This document shows positions 1-9,267 of a stretch of DNA of 64,000 nt, piece after piece. Below the pieces are notes generated by a model, which saw only the letters and a program-made list of their open reading frames with translations, was not told where the DNA came from and made no database searches. The DNA is from Micromonospora chokoriensis (GTDB taxonomy: Bacteria; Actinomycetota; Actinomycetes; Mycobacteriales; Micromonosporaceae), in NCBI RefSeq assembly GCF_000718555.1, contig NZ_JOAN01000013.1:1-64000 (forward strand), in the 5' to 3' direction. Numbering within the stretch: position 1 is the first letter of the stretch; each line of letters opens with the position of its first letter. The position numbers were made by a program, and so were the translations under genes.

Positions 1-68
1 GGCGGGGACGGGGCGGGCGGGGGCGGGGGTGGGCGCGTGGGGGGTGGGTACGCGGTAGCCTGCCGCTC

Positions 69-704
69 GTGTCTGCTATCGCCGTTGCTGACCTTTTGGG
101 TCTTGTCGCCTCTGGTGAGCTGCTCGCCTTCGAGCGGATGGCCAGCGACGCCCGGCTCGCCCCTGACCTGCGCCGACGGGCCGCGCTGAGCGAGATGGCC
201 GCGGCTGAGATCGCCAACTATCGGCGCCTCGCCGACCGGCTCAGCGCGCTTGGCGTGTCGCCGGAGGATGCGATGGCGCCCTATGTCGAGGCGTTGCAGG
301 CGTACCACGACTCGACCGAGCCACGGGACTGGGCGGAAGTGGTCGCCAAGGCGTACGTCGGTGACGCGATCACCGACGACTTCATTCGCGAGATCGCCGA
401 CGCCCTGGAGGACCCGGACCGGGCGCTGGTGCTGGACGTGCTGCACGACTCCCGGTACGCGGACTTCGCCGCCGCGGAGATCCGGTTGGCCGTCACCGAC
501 GACCCCCGGGTGGCTGGTCGGCTCTCCATGTGGGCCCGGCGGCTCGTCGGAGAGGCGTTGTCTCAGGCAGGCCGAGTCGCCGCCGAGCGCGCCACACTCA
601 CCGCGCTGATCGCGCGGGACGGCCGGGTCGACGTGTCAGGGCTGTTCGGGAGGCTCACCACCGCGCACACCGCGCGGATGGCCGCCGCCGGGCTGAACAA
701 CTGA
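69..704 (+). CDS. Ferritin-like fold protein
   Basis: A 211-residue all-helical protein that looks like the actinobacterial ferritin-like fold family related to MiaE-type hydroxylases. Residues 14-52 hold a long helix with acidic and amide residues (LLAFERMASDARL, then AAAEIANYRRL), and a second helical pair carries FAAAEIRLA near residue 155, the expected kind of E-rich di-iron scaffold. It has no signal peptide and should be cytosolic. The GTG start is followed directly by SAIAVADLLGLVASGELLAF. The gene converges on the DUF3107 gene, with a hairpin between them. In actinomycetes these two types of gene are often neighbours (known association). The substrate is unknown. Confidence 0.75.
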   Translation: MSAIAVADLLGLVASGELLAFERMASDARLAPDLRRRAALSEMAAAEIANYRRLADRLSALGVSPEDAMAPYVEALQAYHDSTEPRDWAEVVAKAYVGDAITDDFIREIADALEDPDRALVLDVLHDSRYADFAAAEIRLAVTDDPRVAGRLSMWARRLVGEALSQAGRVAAERATLTALIARDGRVDVSGLFGRLTTAHTARMAAAGLNN

Positions 705-729
705 CCGACCCACTGGTCGGCGCCGGCCT

Positions 730-760
730 GCGGCAGGTGGGCCGGACGCCGACCTGCCGC
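730..760. terminator. Bidirectional hairpin terminator
   Basis: A 9-bp perfect inverted repeat (GCGGCAGGT at 730-738, ACCTGCCGC at 752-760) sits between the convergent ferritin-like and DUF3107 genes. It has no U-tract, which is usual for high-GC actinomycetes. Confidence 0.55.
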
Positions 761-774
761 GACGGCCGGACCGG

Positions 775-1002
775 TCAGCGGACGGTGAACCCGAACGCGC
801 GGGACGACGCCTCGGCGATCTCGACGTAGGCGACCTTCTCGATCGGAACGATGACCCGCCGGCCCTTCTCGTCGGTCAGGGACAGCGTGCCGCCGCCACC
901 GGCGAAGGCGTCGGTCACGATCTGCTCGATCTCGGCCGGCGACTGCGCGCTGTCCACTACCAGCTCGCGTGGCGCATACTGCACGCCGATCTTGACCTCC
1001 AC
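775..1002 (-). CDS. DUF3107 family protein
   Basis: A 75-residue protein starting MEVKIGVQYAPRELVVDS and ending in an R-A-F-G-F-T-V-R tail. The short beta-rich N-terminus and the central IEQIVTDAFAGGGGTLSLTD match the small actinobacterial DUF3107 family. Its molecular role is unknown. It starts at GTG behind a strong AGGAGG ribosome site. The TetR gene upstream on the same strand leaves only a short gap, so the two may be co-transcribed. Confidence 0.85.
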   Translation of the reverse strand: MEVKIGVQYAPRELVVDSAQSPAEIEQIVTDAFAGGGGTLSLTDEKGRRVIVPIEKVAYVEIAEASSRAFGFTVR

Positions 1003-1066
1003 TGTGCCTCCTCAACTGGGGCGAAAGAACCGCCCTGCGAAGGCTATCCGATCACGGGGTCGGTGG

Positions 1067-1738
1067 TCAGGCTGACTCACCTTGCAGCGGGAAGCTCGCG
1101 ATGCCCCGCCACGACAACGCGGCCACCAACGCCTCGGCCTCGGCCTTGGGCACCTGCCGGCCACCAGCCAGCCAGAACTGCGCGGCCGTCTCCGCCGCGC
1201 CGACCAGCCCGGACGCGAGCAACTCGGCGTGCGCCCTGCTCACCCCGGTGTCGGAGATGATGGTGTCGGTGATGGCCGCGATGCAGCCCTGCTCGACCCG
1301 CTCCACCCGCTGCCGCACCGCCGGGTCGTTGCGCAGATCCGATTCGAAGACGAGACGGAACGCCTCGCTCTCGTGGTCCACGAAGTCGAAGTACGCCCGT
1401 ACCGAGGCGCTGACTCGCTCCTTGTTGTCGCTGGTGCCGCGCATCGCATCTTGCACCTGAGCGACGATGGCGTCACAGTGCGTGTCGAGCAGCGCCAGGT
1501 AGAGATCCATCTTTCCGGGAAAGTGTTGGTAGAGCACCGGCTTCGAGACCCCGGCCCGCTCGGCGATGTCGTCCATCGCGGCGGCGTGGTAGCCCTGCGC
1601 GACGAACACCTCCTGCGCCGCAGCAAGAAGCTGCTTACGACGCGCGGAGCGGGGCAGGCGGGTGGGCCGGCCAGCGGTCTGTGCACCGTTCCCCGCAGCG
1701 GTCATGGGATCCTCCGAGTTCTCCGTACGAGCCGGCAT
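1067..1738 (-). CDS. TetR family transcriptional regulator
   Basis: A 223-residue repressor-type protein. Residues about 28-80 form the TetR helix-turn-helix: RRKQLLAAAQEVFVAQGY, then the recognition segment MDDIAERAGVSKPVLYQHFP. The rest is an all-helical ligand and dimerisation domain with the FDFVDHESEAFRLVFESDL segment seen in many actinobacterial TetR proteins of this type. The ATG at 1738 follows a G-rich ribosome site; an internal ATG at 1705 is possible. It is divergent from the large Pro-rich gene, so it could control itself and that gene, but no operator was identified. Ligand unknown. Confidence 0.85.
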   Translation of the reverse strand: MPARTENSEDPMTAAGNGAQTAGRPTRLPRSARRKQLLAAAQEVFVAQGYHAAAMDDIAERAGVSKPVLYQHFPGKMDLYLALLDTHCDAIVAQVQDAMRGTSDNKERVSASVRAYFDFVDHESEAFRLVFESDLRNDPAVRQRVERVEQGCIAAITDTIISDTGVSRAHAELLASGLVGAAETAAQFWLAGGRQVPKAEAEALVAALSWRGIASFPLQGESA

Positions 1739-1854
1739 TTTCCCCCCAGACCGGGCGAGGCCCGTGACCCTCGTCGTGGAAATGGCCCGCCGCTGTAACT
1801 TATCGCCACTCTCGGCACACGGTAGCCTCAGCGGGGGCGACCAAGGAGCGCGCG

Positions 1855-4800
1855 GTGAGTGAAACAGGGCAACCCGGAGCCGCCACCCCGGGAGAGCACG
1901 GTGACGGAACGGGTCAGCACGACGACCCGAGCCGTTCCGTCAGCGGGTGGGCACCTCCTGCGGGCGGGTGGCCCAGAGCCGCCGACCGCGAGGACGCCCG
2001 GGACGAGGCGCCGCGCTGGCAGCCCGACCCCGCGTCGGGCTGGCGTACCTCCTCGACACGGCATGGCGACCTGCCATCGCCGCTGGTCGGGCGGTCGGGC
2101 GACCCAGAATCGCCGGCCCACACCAACGGCTATCACGTCAACGGCGTGCACGCCTCGGACGACGTCAACGGCGTCCGTCATCCCGGTCTCGAACCGCCCT
2201 CGGGGCGCCTCACACCGGTGAGCGCGCCGCCCGGGCAGCCCGCTGAGGGTCGACCCGGGGCAGCCAGCGATCGGCTGGTGGTGCCCGCCCAACGTCCGGC
2301 ACCGCTGGCCGAGCAGGGTGCCGCCGAGCCCGACCTGGGCCTCGACCAGCACCCCACCGCCGATCCGGCTGCCGCCCACCGTGCGCGCTGGGCCGAGCCC
2401 GGGTTGCCCACCTCGGCCCCGCCGGCCGTCCAGGTGCCGCCTGTCGGCACCGCCGCGTCGGGTTTCGAGGTGCCGCCCGGCTTCCACGCGCCCACCGGCG
2501 AGCGGCTGGCCGACGAGAATCCCGCCGCTCCTCGCGACTGGCGGGCCCCACTCGCACCCGAGCACACGGCGACCTCCGGACACACCCCCGGCCTCGCCGG
2601 GCACGCTGACGAGAGCGAGCCCGGTCGCGCCGTCGAGGGCGCTCGGCCAGGAGAGACGCACCGCGCCGGGGCCGCGGATGCGCACTATCCCGGGGACGCG
2701 TACCGCGCAGAGGACGCGCGCTATCCCGGCGAAGCGCACCGGTCCGGGGAATCGCCGGCCGCCGAGCCTGACTGGTCGGGGCCGAGCTGGAACCGGCCGA
2801 GTTGGGGTGGCGGGTGGGCCCCGCCCTGGTCCCGCCAGGACGACGAGCCGGTCGGCCCGGCCGTACGGGACGAGTCGACGCCGGGCTGGGTCGCCGAGCC
2901 CATCCAGCCGTACGAGCCGGTGCGCGCCGAGGTGCCCCGCCCGTATGAGCCGGTGCGCGCCGATCGGCCCCGCGGGTACGAACCCACGCCCCGGGGCGAG
3001 TCCGAGTCCGTGCCGGAGCGCCCCGCGGAGCCGACCAGCGCCCCGCCGACCAACCCTCCGACCTGGGCGGGTGGTGCGACGCCGACCAGTGGTCCGCCGG
3101 CTGACCGGCCGGCCTGGGCGGGTTCCGGAGCGACAGGCGGATCCCGGGCTGAACGCCCGTCCTGGGCTGGCGGGGCCGACCCCGAGCCCACCAGCGAGCC
3201 GCCCGCGCGGCTCTCTCGGGCCGGGGGGGCCGATTCGACGCCGACAAGCGTGCCGCCGGTGCGACCGGCCTGGGCCGGTGGGTCCGAGTCGGCGACAAGC
3301 GTGCCGCCGGTACGTCCGGCCTGGGCTGGCGGGTCCGAACCGCCCTCGACCAGCGCGGCGTCGACGCGACCGTCCTGGGCTGGGGCCTCCGATCCGACGC
3401 CGACCAGCCCCCCGTCGACGCGACCCTGGGCCCCCAGCCAGCCCTCGGTCGACGCGCCGGCACCGGCCGACGTGCCGCCTCCGGCACTCGCTGGGCCGCC
3501 GCAGACACCTGCCGTGTCGCCTCCGGCACCAGCGGGGCCGCCTCCCGCGCTTGTCGATGCGCCACCGGCTCCGGCGGGCCCGTCCCTGGTGGCGGAGCGC
3601 CCCTCCTGGGCTGGCGGTTCGCCGACGGCGAGCAGTTCCCGGGCCGAGCGGCCGGACTGGTCCGAGGGCCGGATCCCGCCGTCCGCCCTCGAGCGCCCGT
3701 CCTGGCCGGTGAGCCGAGCGGCCAGCGGCGACGGGGGCGATACGCCTGGCCAGCCGCGGCCCGAGATGCGGCCGACCGCACCGTTCCGGCTCCGGCCAGC
3801 GACACCCGAGCCGCTCGGTCCGTCACCCGTCGAGTCGCCTCAGCCGACCGCGCCGGCCAACGACCCACCACCGAGTGACGCCACCCGGTCCTCCACCGCA
3901 GCGGTCCCGCCCCCGGGCACGAATGGTCCCGGCCGCCGGGATCGGCCCGCGCCGGCGTCCGCCTCCTCCTACGCGGCTCGCCGGTCCGCCCCCGACCCGA
4001 CGTCGTCGGCCGAGAATGGTCAGCCGTCGGCCCCGAGCGCGGTGGTGCTGCCGCAGCGCGTCCCCGCGGAACCGGACGTGCCCGTCGTGCCGGAGCCGCC
4101 AGCCGTGGAACCGCCCGCCGAAACCCCGGAACTCGCCCGCATCGCCACTCACCTGCGCCGGGACGACGAGCCGGCGCCACTGCGGGAGCGCCCCGAAGGG
4201 TTCGACGTCAACGCCATCCTGGACGCTGTCCGGGAGGTGGCTGGTGTCCGCGACGCGGCCCTGCGTCGTACGCCGGCGGGGGCGCACAGTCTGCGACTGG
4301 ACCTGGCCGACGGCGCCGACCCGGCCGAGGTGAGCCGCCAGGTGGCCCGGCTTCTTCAGGAGCGGATGGGGTTGGCCGCAGCCCCGCAGAACGTGCCCGG
4401 CCTGCCCAGCACGCCACCTCCGCCGGTTCGCCGTCGCGCGGCCGAACCCCGGCCCGCCGAGCGGCGTACCCCGGAAGCGCTTAGCGGGGTTACGCGCGAT
4501 CCCGGCGAGGTTCGGGCAGCGGAGCCGCCGACGGCCGCCCGGCTGTCCGGTGGTCGGGTCGAGGCCACGCCGGGCGGCCCGGAGCAGCGGACCAGCACCG
4601 ACCAGACGCGTCGCCGCCGGTCGAACGCAGCGCACCGGGGCCGCGCCACGGTGGAGGAACCCGGATCGGTCTCGCCCGCTCCGGCCGGCGTCGCTACCGG
4701 CAGCCCGGCGACGCTCGGCACGTCGTACTCCGGTGGTCAGGTGACCACGACGGAGTCGGCGCCGTCCCGGCCGCTGGAGACCGGCGACACGCCGGGGCCC

Positions 4801-5196
4801 CGCGTGGTGATCGACCACGTGCAGGTCAGCACCTTTGGCCTGGACGCAAACGTGGAGGTCCGGCTGCTGGCCGGGGGCGACAGCGCCTCCGGGTACGCGA
4901 CCGGGCCGGCGGTGGATGGCTACGTGCTGCGGCTCTGCGCGGTGGCGGCGGCCGCCGCGGTGGACGAGTTGCTGCGTGGCGCCGAGAACGCCGAGCGGGG
5001 GCGCTGCTTCGTCGAACACGCGGCGGTGGTGCCGTTCGGTAACTGCGAGGTGGCCACCGTGGTGGCGTTGCTGGTCTGCGAGGGCTGGGTCGAGCAGCTC
5101 GCCGGGTCGGCCCTGGTCGCGGGTGATCCGCGGCAGGCGGTGGTCCGGGCGACGCTGGCGGCGGTCAACCGTCGGCTGGAGGCGCTGCTGTCCTGA
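1855..5196 (+). CDS. Large Pro-rich, low-complexity protein with a conserved C-terminal domain
   Basis: A 1113-residue protein. Roughly the first 770 residues are disordered and dominated by Pro, Ala, Ser, Gly, Glu and Trp. They contain imperfect repeats of the type PxWAGG (about residues 400-600) and YEPVRA. Residues about 783-845 form an ordered segment (FDVNAILDAVREV, VSRQVARLLQERM), then another disordered stretch, then a conserved C-terminal domain from about residue 983 (RVVIDHVQVSTFG, then a helix-rich end with CEVATVVALLVCEGWVEQL). There is no signal peptide or membrane segment. It starts at GTG and leaves only a short gap to the hydrolase gene. The C-terminal domain, not the linker, is likely the functional part. 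No function can be assigned. Confidence 0.7.
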   Translation: MSETGQPGAATPGEHGDGTGQHDDPSRSVSGWAPPAGGWPRAADREDARDEAPRWQPDPASGWRTSSTRHGDLPSPLVGRSGDPESPAHTNGYHVNGVHASDDVNGVRHPGLEPPSGRLTPVSAPPGQPAEGRPGAASDRLVVPAQRPAPLAEQGAAEPDLGLDQHPTADPAAAHRARWAEPGLPTSAPPAVQVPPVGTAASGFEVPPGFHAPTGERLADENPAAPRDWRAPLAPEHTATSGHTPGLAGHADESEPGRAVEGARPGETHRAGAADAHYPGDAYRAEDARYPGEAHRSGESPAAEPDWSGPSWNRPSWGGGWAPPWSRQDDEPVGPAVRDESTPGWVAEPIQPYEPVRAEVPRPYEPVRADRPRGYEPTPRGESESVPERPAEPTSAPPTNPPTWAGGATPTSGPPADRPAWAGSGATGGSRAERPSWAGGADPEPTSEPPARLSRAGGADSTPTSVPPVRPAWAGGSESATSVPPVRPAWAGGSEPPSTSAASTRPSWAGASDPTPTSPPSTRPWAPSQPSVDAPAPADVPPPALAGPPQTPAVSPPAPAGPPPALVDAPPAPAGPSLVAERPSWAGGSPTASSSRAERPDWSEGRIPPSALERPSWPVSRAASGDGGDTPGQPRPEMRPTAPFRLRPATPEPLGPSPVESPQPTAPANDPPPSDATRSSTAAVPPPGTNGPGRRDRPAPASASSYAARRSAPDPTSSAENGQPSAPSAVVLPQRVPAEPDVPVVPEPPAVEPPAETPELARIATHLRRDDEPAPLRERPEGFDVNAILDAVREVAGVRDAALRRTPAGAHSLRLDLADGADPAEVSRQVARLLQERMGLAAAPQNVPGLPSTPPPPVRRRAAEPRPAERRTPEALSGVTRDPGEVRAAEPPTAARLSGGRVEATPGGPEQRTSTDQTRRRRSNAAHRGRATVEEPGSVSPAPAGVATGSPATLGTSYSGGQVTTTESAPSRPLETGDTPGPRVVIDHVQVSTFGLDANVEVRLLAGGDSASGYATGPAVDGYVLRLCAVAAAAAVDELLRGAENAERGRCFVEHAAVVPFGNCEVATVVALLVCEGWVEQLAGSALVAGDPRQAVVRATLAAVNRRLEALLS

Positions 5197-5219
5197 GTGG
5201 TCCGGTGCAGACTGGAACG

Positions 5220-6194
5220 ATGAGAAGCGCCACCCTCTGGCCGGACCATCTGCTCCCCGATCACCGTGTCCCGCCGCCGTGGCCGGGCCGGGAGGTTCGC
5301 CTCGACGGCCTGGTCACGTACGTGCGGGACACCCCGGCGACCGCCCCCGGCGCTCAGCCGGCGCTGTACGTGCACGGGTTGGGCGGGTCGTCGCAGAACT
5401 GGACCGACCTGGCCGGGCTCCTCGCCGACCGACTGGACGGTCAGGCCATCGACCTGCCCGGGTTCGGCCGCAGCGAGCCGGGCCCCCGCTACACGATTCC
5501 GGCCTTCGCGGATCTGGTCGTCCGTTGGATCGAGCATTCCGGTCGGGGTCCGGTGCACCTGTTCGGCAACTCGCTTGGCGGCGCGGTCGCGGTCCAGGTC
5601 GCCGGGCTGCGGCCGGACCTGGTCCGTACCCTCACCCTGATCTCCCCGGCGCTGCCGTTCCTGGATTTCCGGCGCTCGTTGCAGGGGCGGATGCTGCCGG
5701 TGCTCGCCATCCCGCGGGGTGAACGGCTGGTCGCCCGGCGGCTCACCCAACTCGCGCCGGAGCTGATGGCCCAGCAGGTGCTGGAGGCCTGCGTCGCCGA
5801 CCTCAGCCGGATCTGCGATCAGCGCCGGGCCGAAGCCCTGGAGGAGATCCGGGTGCGGTACGAGGCCGAGCACTACGCCGCCGCGTACGTCCGGACGTTC
5901 CGTGGGCTGGTCTCCAGCTTTCTGCGGGCGTACCTGCCGGGGGCGGGATCGCTGTGGCGTCTCGCCGCCGCGGTACGCGCGCCGACCCTGGTGGTGGGCG
6001 GCCGACAGGACCGCCTGGTCGACGTGCGGGTCGCGCCGCAGACCGCCCGGGTCATCCCGGACAGCCGATTGATGATGCTCGACGGTGTCGGTCATGTGGC
6101 GCAGCTGGAGGTTCCTCGGCTGGTCGCGCGCGCGGTGGTCGGCCTGCTCGCCGAAACGGAGGACGCGGCGGGGCGGTCTGATCTGGCAGGCTGA
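5220..6194 (+). CDS. Alpha/beta hydrolase
   Basis: A 324-residue alpha/beta-hydrolase fold enzyme. The oxyanion-hole HGLGGSSQNW lies near residue 50, and the nucleophile elbow GNSLGG places the catalytic Ser near residue 118. The acid and His are expected in the C-terminal GGRQDRLVDV and GVGHVAQLE segments, both visible. The ATG at 5220 (MRSATLWPDHLLPD) is preferred over an in-frame GTG at 5205, because family members begin just before the conserved VRLDGLVTYVRD segment. There is no signal peptide. The gene is tightly followed by the first DUF3152 gene and is probably in one operon with it. Substrate unknown. Confidence 0.8.
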   Translation: MRSATLWPDHLLPDHRVPPPWPGREVRLDGLVTYVRDTPATAPGAQPALYVHGLGGSSQNWTDLAGLLADRLDGQAIDLPGFGRSEPGPRYTIPAFADLVVRWIEHSGRGPVHLFGNSLGGAVAVQVAGLRPDLVRTLTLISPALPFLDFRRSLQGRMLPVLAIPRGERLVARRLTQLAPELMAQQVLEACVADLSRICDQRRAEALEEIRVRYEAEHYAAAYVRTFRGLVSSFLRAYLPGAGSLWRLAAAVRAPTLVVGGRQDRLVDVRVAPQTARVIPDSRLMMLDGVGHVAQLEVPRLVARAVVGLLAETEDAAGRSDLAG

Positions 6195-6199
6195 CCTGG

Positions 6200-7033
6200 A
6201 TGCTCAGCTCAGCTCGCCGTCGTCGCCGTCTCGCGCTGCTCGCCCAGTTGGTGGCGGTGGTGGTGGCTGTCGGCGCGGCGGCGACCGTGTTGGCCGAAGG
6301 GCCGGATGGGCCCCCTGGCGCCGACCGGTTGGCTGCCGAGGCGGCCGGCACTCCGCCGCTGGTGGACGCGCCGCTGCCGGCCGACCCGTCGCCCTCCGAC
6401 GCGGTCGCGTCCAGCCCGCCCCCGGTGTTGCGGGCGCCCGGCGCGGTCCCGAGCGCCGGCACGGGGAAGTTCGGCTACGACGCTCGCTCCGGCCCGGTGC
6501 TGGGCCGGGCGGGTGAGCTACGGCGCTACCGGGTGGCGGTGGAGTCGGGCAGCAATGAGGACGCCGGCGAGTTCGCCCAGGCGGTGCAGGTGGCGCTCAC
6601 CGGGCCGGGCAGTTGGGTCGACAGCGGCAGGTTGCGGCTCCAGCAGGTGCCGGGGGATGCGCCTCGTGACTTCACCGTCTACCTGGCCACCGCGCGTACG
6701 GCGGGTCGGATGTGCGCCGACGGCGGGGTGGACATCCGGGTCGACGGTCGGCCGTACACGTCCTGTCGGGCGCCCGGCCAGGTGATCGTCAACCTGGATC
6801 GGTGGCGGCTGTCCGTGCCGCACTTCGTCTCGGCCGGGGTGCCGCTGACGCTCTACCGGACGTACGTGGTCAACCACGAGGTGGGTCACCAGCTCGGGCA
6901 TCGGCACGAGCGTTGCCCCGGTGCGGGTCGGCCAGCGCCGGTGATGATGCAGCAGACGCTCTTCCTCAACGGGTGCCGGGCCAACCCGTGGCCGTACGTC
7001 GACGGGCGTCGTTACACCGGCCCTGCTCTCTGA
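6200..7033 (+). CDS. DUF3152 protein, exported putative zinc metalloprotease (copy 1)
   Basis: A 277-residue protein with an N-terminal Arg-rich segment and a hydrophobic helix (residues 8-32), consistent with a signal peptide or signal anchor. A Pro-rich linker follows, then the DUF3152 domain. Residues 226-236 read HEVGHQLGHRH, which fits the metzincin zinc signature HExxHxxGxxH with all three His and the Glu in place. Four Cys in the domain (in RMCADGG, TSCRAPG, ERCPG and NGCRAN) could make two disulfides, which fits an extracellular protein. The gene follows the hydrolase gene by 5 bp and is itself followed by a paralogue. Protease activity is inferred from the motif only. Confidence 0.8.
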   Translation: MLSSARRRRRLALLAQLVAVVVAVGAAATVLAEGPDGPPGADRLAAEAAGTPPLVDAPLPADPSPSDAVASSPPPVLRAPGAVPSAGTGKFGYDARSGPVLGRAGELRRYRVAVESGSNEDAGEFAQAVQVALTGPGSWVDSGRLRLQQVPGDAPRDFTVYLATARTAGRMCADGGVDIRVDGRPYTSCRAPGQVIVNLDRWRLSVPHFVSAGVPLTLYRTYVVNHEVGHQLGHRHERCPGAGRPAPVMMQQTLFLNGCRANPWPYVDGRRYTGPAL

Positions 7034-7059
7034 GGCGGTCGGCCGACACGCCGACCGCC
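7034..7059 (+). terminator. Hairpin terminator after first DUF3152 gene
   Basis: GGCGGTCGG at 7034-7042 pairs with CCGACCGCC at 7051-7059, a perfect 9-bp stem with an 8-nt loop starting right at the stop codon. Confidence 0.55.
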
Positions 7060-7136
7060 CGCTCCTCCATCAGGCGTCTTGCGGCAATAGCGGCTAAAAC
7101 GGAGAAATGCCCGAATAATCTGGCAGGCTTGACGAC

Positions 7137-7955
7137 ATGACGCCGTCGTCCCCTTACGGCCCACCTCGGCCGCCCGACCCCCGGTCGGCGTACCGGGGTG
7201 CGCGTCCCGCGCTGGTCCGGATGCACCGGCGGCGTCGCCGCAGCGTGCTGCTCGGCCTGCTCGTGCTCGCCGCCGCCATCGGCGTGACGGTGAGTCGGGG
7301 CGGCGAGCCGTCAACCGAGCCTCCGGCCACCACCCAGGGCGGAATGGGCCACGGAGGTGGGGTGCCGCACCCGGTGCCCACCAGCTACCCGTCGGTCGGA
7401 GCGGGACGCTTCACCGCAGCCGACGGCGACACACCCGTGTACGGCACGGACGGGCCGCTGCGGCGCTACCGGGTCGTCGTCGAACGCGGCACCGGCCAGG
7501 ACGCCGACGCGTTCGCCGCCCGGGTGGACGAGGCGCTGACCGACCCGCGCAGTTGGATCGCCTCCGATGAGCTGCGGGTGCAACGGGTGGCCGACTCCGG
7601 GGCCGCCGACTTCACCATCTACCTGGCCACCCCGGTCACCTCCGAGCGGATGTGCGCCGAGGGTGGGCTGACCACCGAGCGCTACACATCCTGCCGACTG
7701 CCCGGTCAGGTGATCATCAACCTGGCTCGCTGGATGGAGGCGGTCCCCGACTACGGCGCTTCGCTGGAGACCTACCGCACCTACGTCATCAACCACGAGG
7801 TGGGCCACGAGTTCGGCGAGGGTCACGAGGCCTGCCCCGGCCATGGCGAGCCCGCCCCGGTGATGCAACAGCAGACGTACGGCCTGAACGGCTGCGTCGC
7901 CAACGCCTGGCCCTACCTCGACGGCCGTCGCTACGCGGGTGACATCGTCCCCTGA
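7137..7955 (+). CDS. DUF3152 protein, exported putative zinc metalloprotease (copy 2)
   Basis: A 272-residue paralogue of the preceding gene. It has a cytosolic head of about 30 residues, a membrane segment around residues 31-50 (VLLGLLVLAAAIGVTV), a Pro/Gly/His-rich linker and the DUF3152 domain. The zinc signature HEVGHEFGEGH starts at residue 220, again HExxHxxGxxH. The Cys positions match copy 1 (RMCAEGG, TSCRLPG, EACPG, NGCVAN). The two copies share the domain but differ in linker and N-terminus, so this looks like an old tandem duplication. It should be anchored in the membrane with the domain outside. Confidence 0.8.
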   Translation: MTPSSPYGPPRPPDPRSAYRGARPALVRMHRRRRRSVLLGLLVLAAAIGVTVSRGGEPSTEPPATTQGGMGHGGGVPHPVPTSYPSVGAGRFTAADGDTPVYGTDGPLRRYRVVVERGTGQDADAFAARVDEALTDPRSWIASDELRVQRVADSGAADFTIYLATPVTSERMCAEGGLTTERYTSCRLPGQVIINLARWMEAVPDYGASLETYRTYVINHEVGHEFGEGHEACPGHGEPAPVMQQQTYGLNGCVANAWPYLDGRRYAGDIVP

Positions 7956-8078
7956 TCGGGCCGGTCGTCGGTTATTCCCGCTCCCGCATAGCGGACCACG
8001 TGTCATCCCTCATGGCCGAGGAGGGCTCCCGCGAGCAACAATGGCGCGGTTCACACCGCCGATCCCGGGGAGTCCACC

Positions 8079-9260
8079 GTGTCGTTGCCCCCGCTCGTCG
8101 AGCCCGCCGCCGAGCTGACCGTTGACGAGATCCGCCGCTACTCACGTCACTTGATCATCCCGGATGTCGGCGTGGCCGGCCAGAAGCGGCTGAAGAACGC
8201 CCGGGTGCTCTGCGTCGGCGCCGGTGGCCTCGGGTCGCCGGCCCTGATGTACCTCGCCGCGGCCGGGGTCGGCACACTCGGCATCATCGATTTCGACACC
8301 GTCGACGAGTCCAACCTCCAGCGCCAGATCATCCACGGCGTCTCCGACATCGGTCGGTCCAAGGCCGAGTCCGCGGCTGCGTCGATCCGCGAGATCAACC
8401 CCCTGGTCAACGTGGAGATCCACAACACCGCGCTGGACCGGGAGAACGTCCGCGAGATCTTCGCCCAGTACGACCTGATCGTCGATGGCACCGACAACTT
8501 CGCCACCCGCTACATGGTCAACGACGCGGCGGTGCTGCTCGGCAAGCCGTACGTCTGGGGTTCGATCTACCGCTTCGACGGTCAGGCGTCGGTGTTCTGG
8601 GCCGAGCACGGCCCCTGCTACCGCTGCCTCTACCCGGAGCCGCCGCCGCCCGGCATGGTTCCCTCCTGCGCCGAGGGTGGCGTGCTCGGGGTCCTCTGCG
8701 CGTCGATCGGCTCGATCCAGGTGAACGAGGCGATTAAGCTGCTCACCGGCATCGGTGAGCCGTTGGTCGGCCGCCTGATGGTCTACGACGCCCTGGAGAT
8801 GGAATACCGCAAGATCAAGGTCCGCAAGGACCCGAACTGCGCGCTCTGCGGCGACAACCCGAGCGTCACCGACCTGCTCGAAGACTACGAGGACTTCTGC
8901 GGCGCGGTCTCCGAGGAGGCACAGGAGGCGACGCTCGACGCCACCATCACCGCGCTGGAGCTCAAGGAGTGGCAGGACGCCGGCAAGGACATCTTCCTGG
9001 TCGACGTACGCGAGCCGGCCGAGTACGAGATCGTCCGCATTCCCGGCGCCACGCTGATCCCCAAGGGCGACATCATCTCCGGTGAGGCCCTGGCGAAGCT
9101 GCCGCAGGACCGGCAGATCGTGCTGCACTGCAAGTCCGGCGTCCGCTCTGCGGAGGCACTCGCCGCGCTCAAGGCGGCCGGATTCAAGGACGCCGTCCAC
9201 GTGCAGGGCGGCGTGCTCTCCTGGATCAAGCAGATCGACCCGTCGCTGCCCGCGTACTGA
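8079..9260 (+). CDS. moeZ: Adenylyltransferase/sulfurtransferase MoeZ
   Basis: A 393-residue two-domain enzyme that activates the C-terminus of small sulfur-carrier proteins (for molybdopterin, thiamine, cysteine and thiocarboxylate pathways) by adenylation and then transfers sulfur. Residues about 20-265 are the ThiF/MoeB domain: nucleotide loop GAGGLGSPALMYLAAAGVG, DFDTVDESNLQRQ, and the paired CYRC and CALC zinc ligands. Residues about 285-390 are a rhodanese domain with the persulfide Cys in LHCKSGVRS. The order and length match actinobacterial MoeZ. It starts at GTG and ends in a strong terminator hairpin. Confidence 0.95.
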   Translation: MSLPPLVEPAAELTVDEIRRYSRHLIIPDVGVAGQKRLKNARVLCVGAGGLGSPALMYLAAAGVGTLGIIDFDTVDESNLQRQIIHGVSDIGRSKAESAAASIREINPLVNVEIHNTALDRENVREIFAQYDLIVDGTDNFATRYMVNDAAVLLGKPYVWGSIYRFDGQASVFWAEHGPCYRCLYPEPPPPGMVPSCAEGGVLGVLCASIGSIQVNEAIKLLTGIGEPLVGRLMVYDALEMEYRKIKVRKDPNCALCGDNPSVTDLLEDYEDFCGAVSEEAQEATLDATITALELKEWQDAGKDIFLVDVREPAEYEIVRIPGATLIPKGDIISGEALAKLPQDRQIVLHCKSGVRSAEALAALKAAGFKDAVHVQGGVLSWIKQIDPSLPAY

Positions 9261-9267
9261 CGAATGA

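Noticed and set aside
2210..4180. 656-codon minus-strand ORF opposite the Pro-rich gene
   Set aside because: Arg/Pro/Ala-rich antisense shadow caused by GC-rich codon positions; no domain and no start signal.
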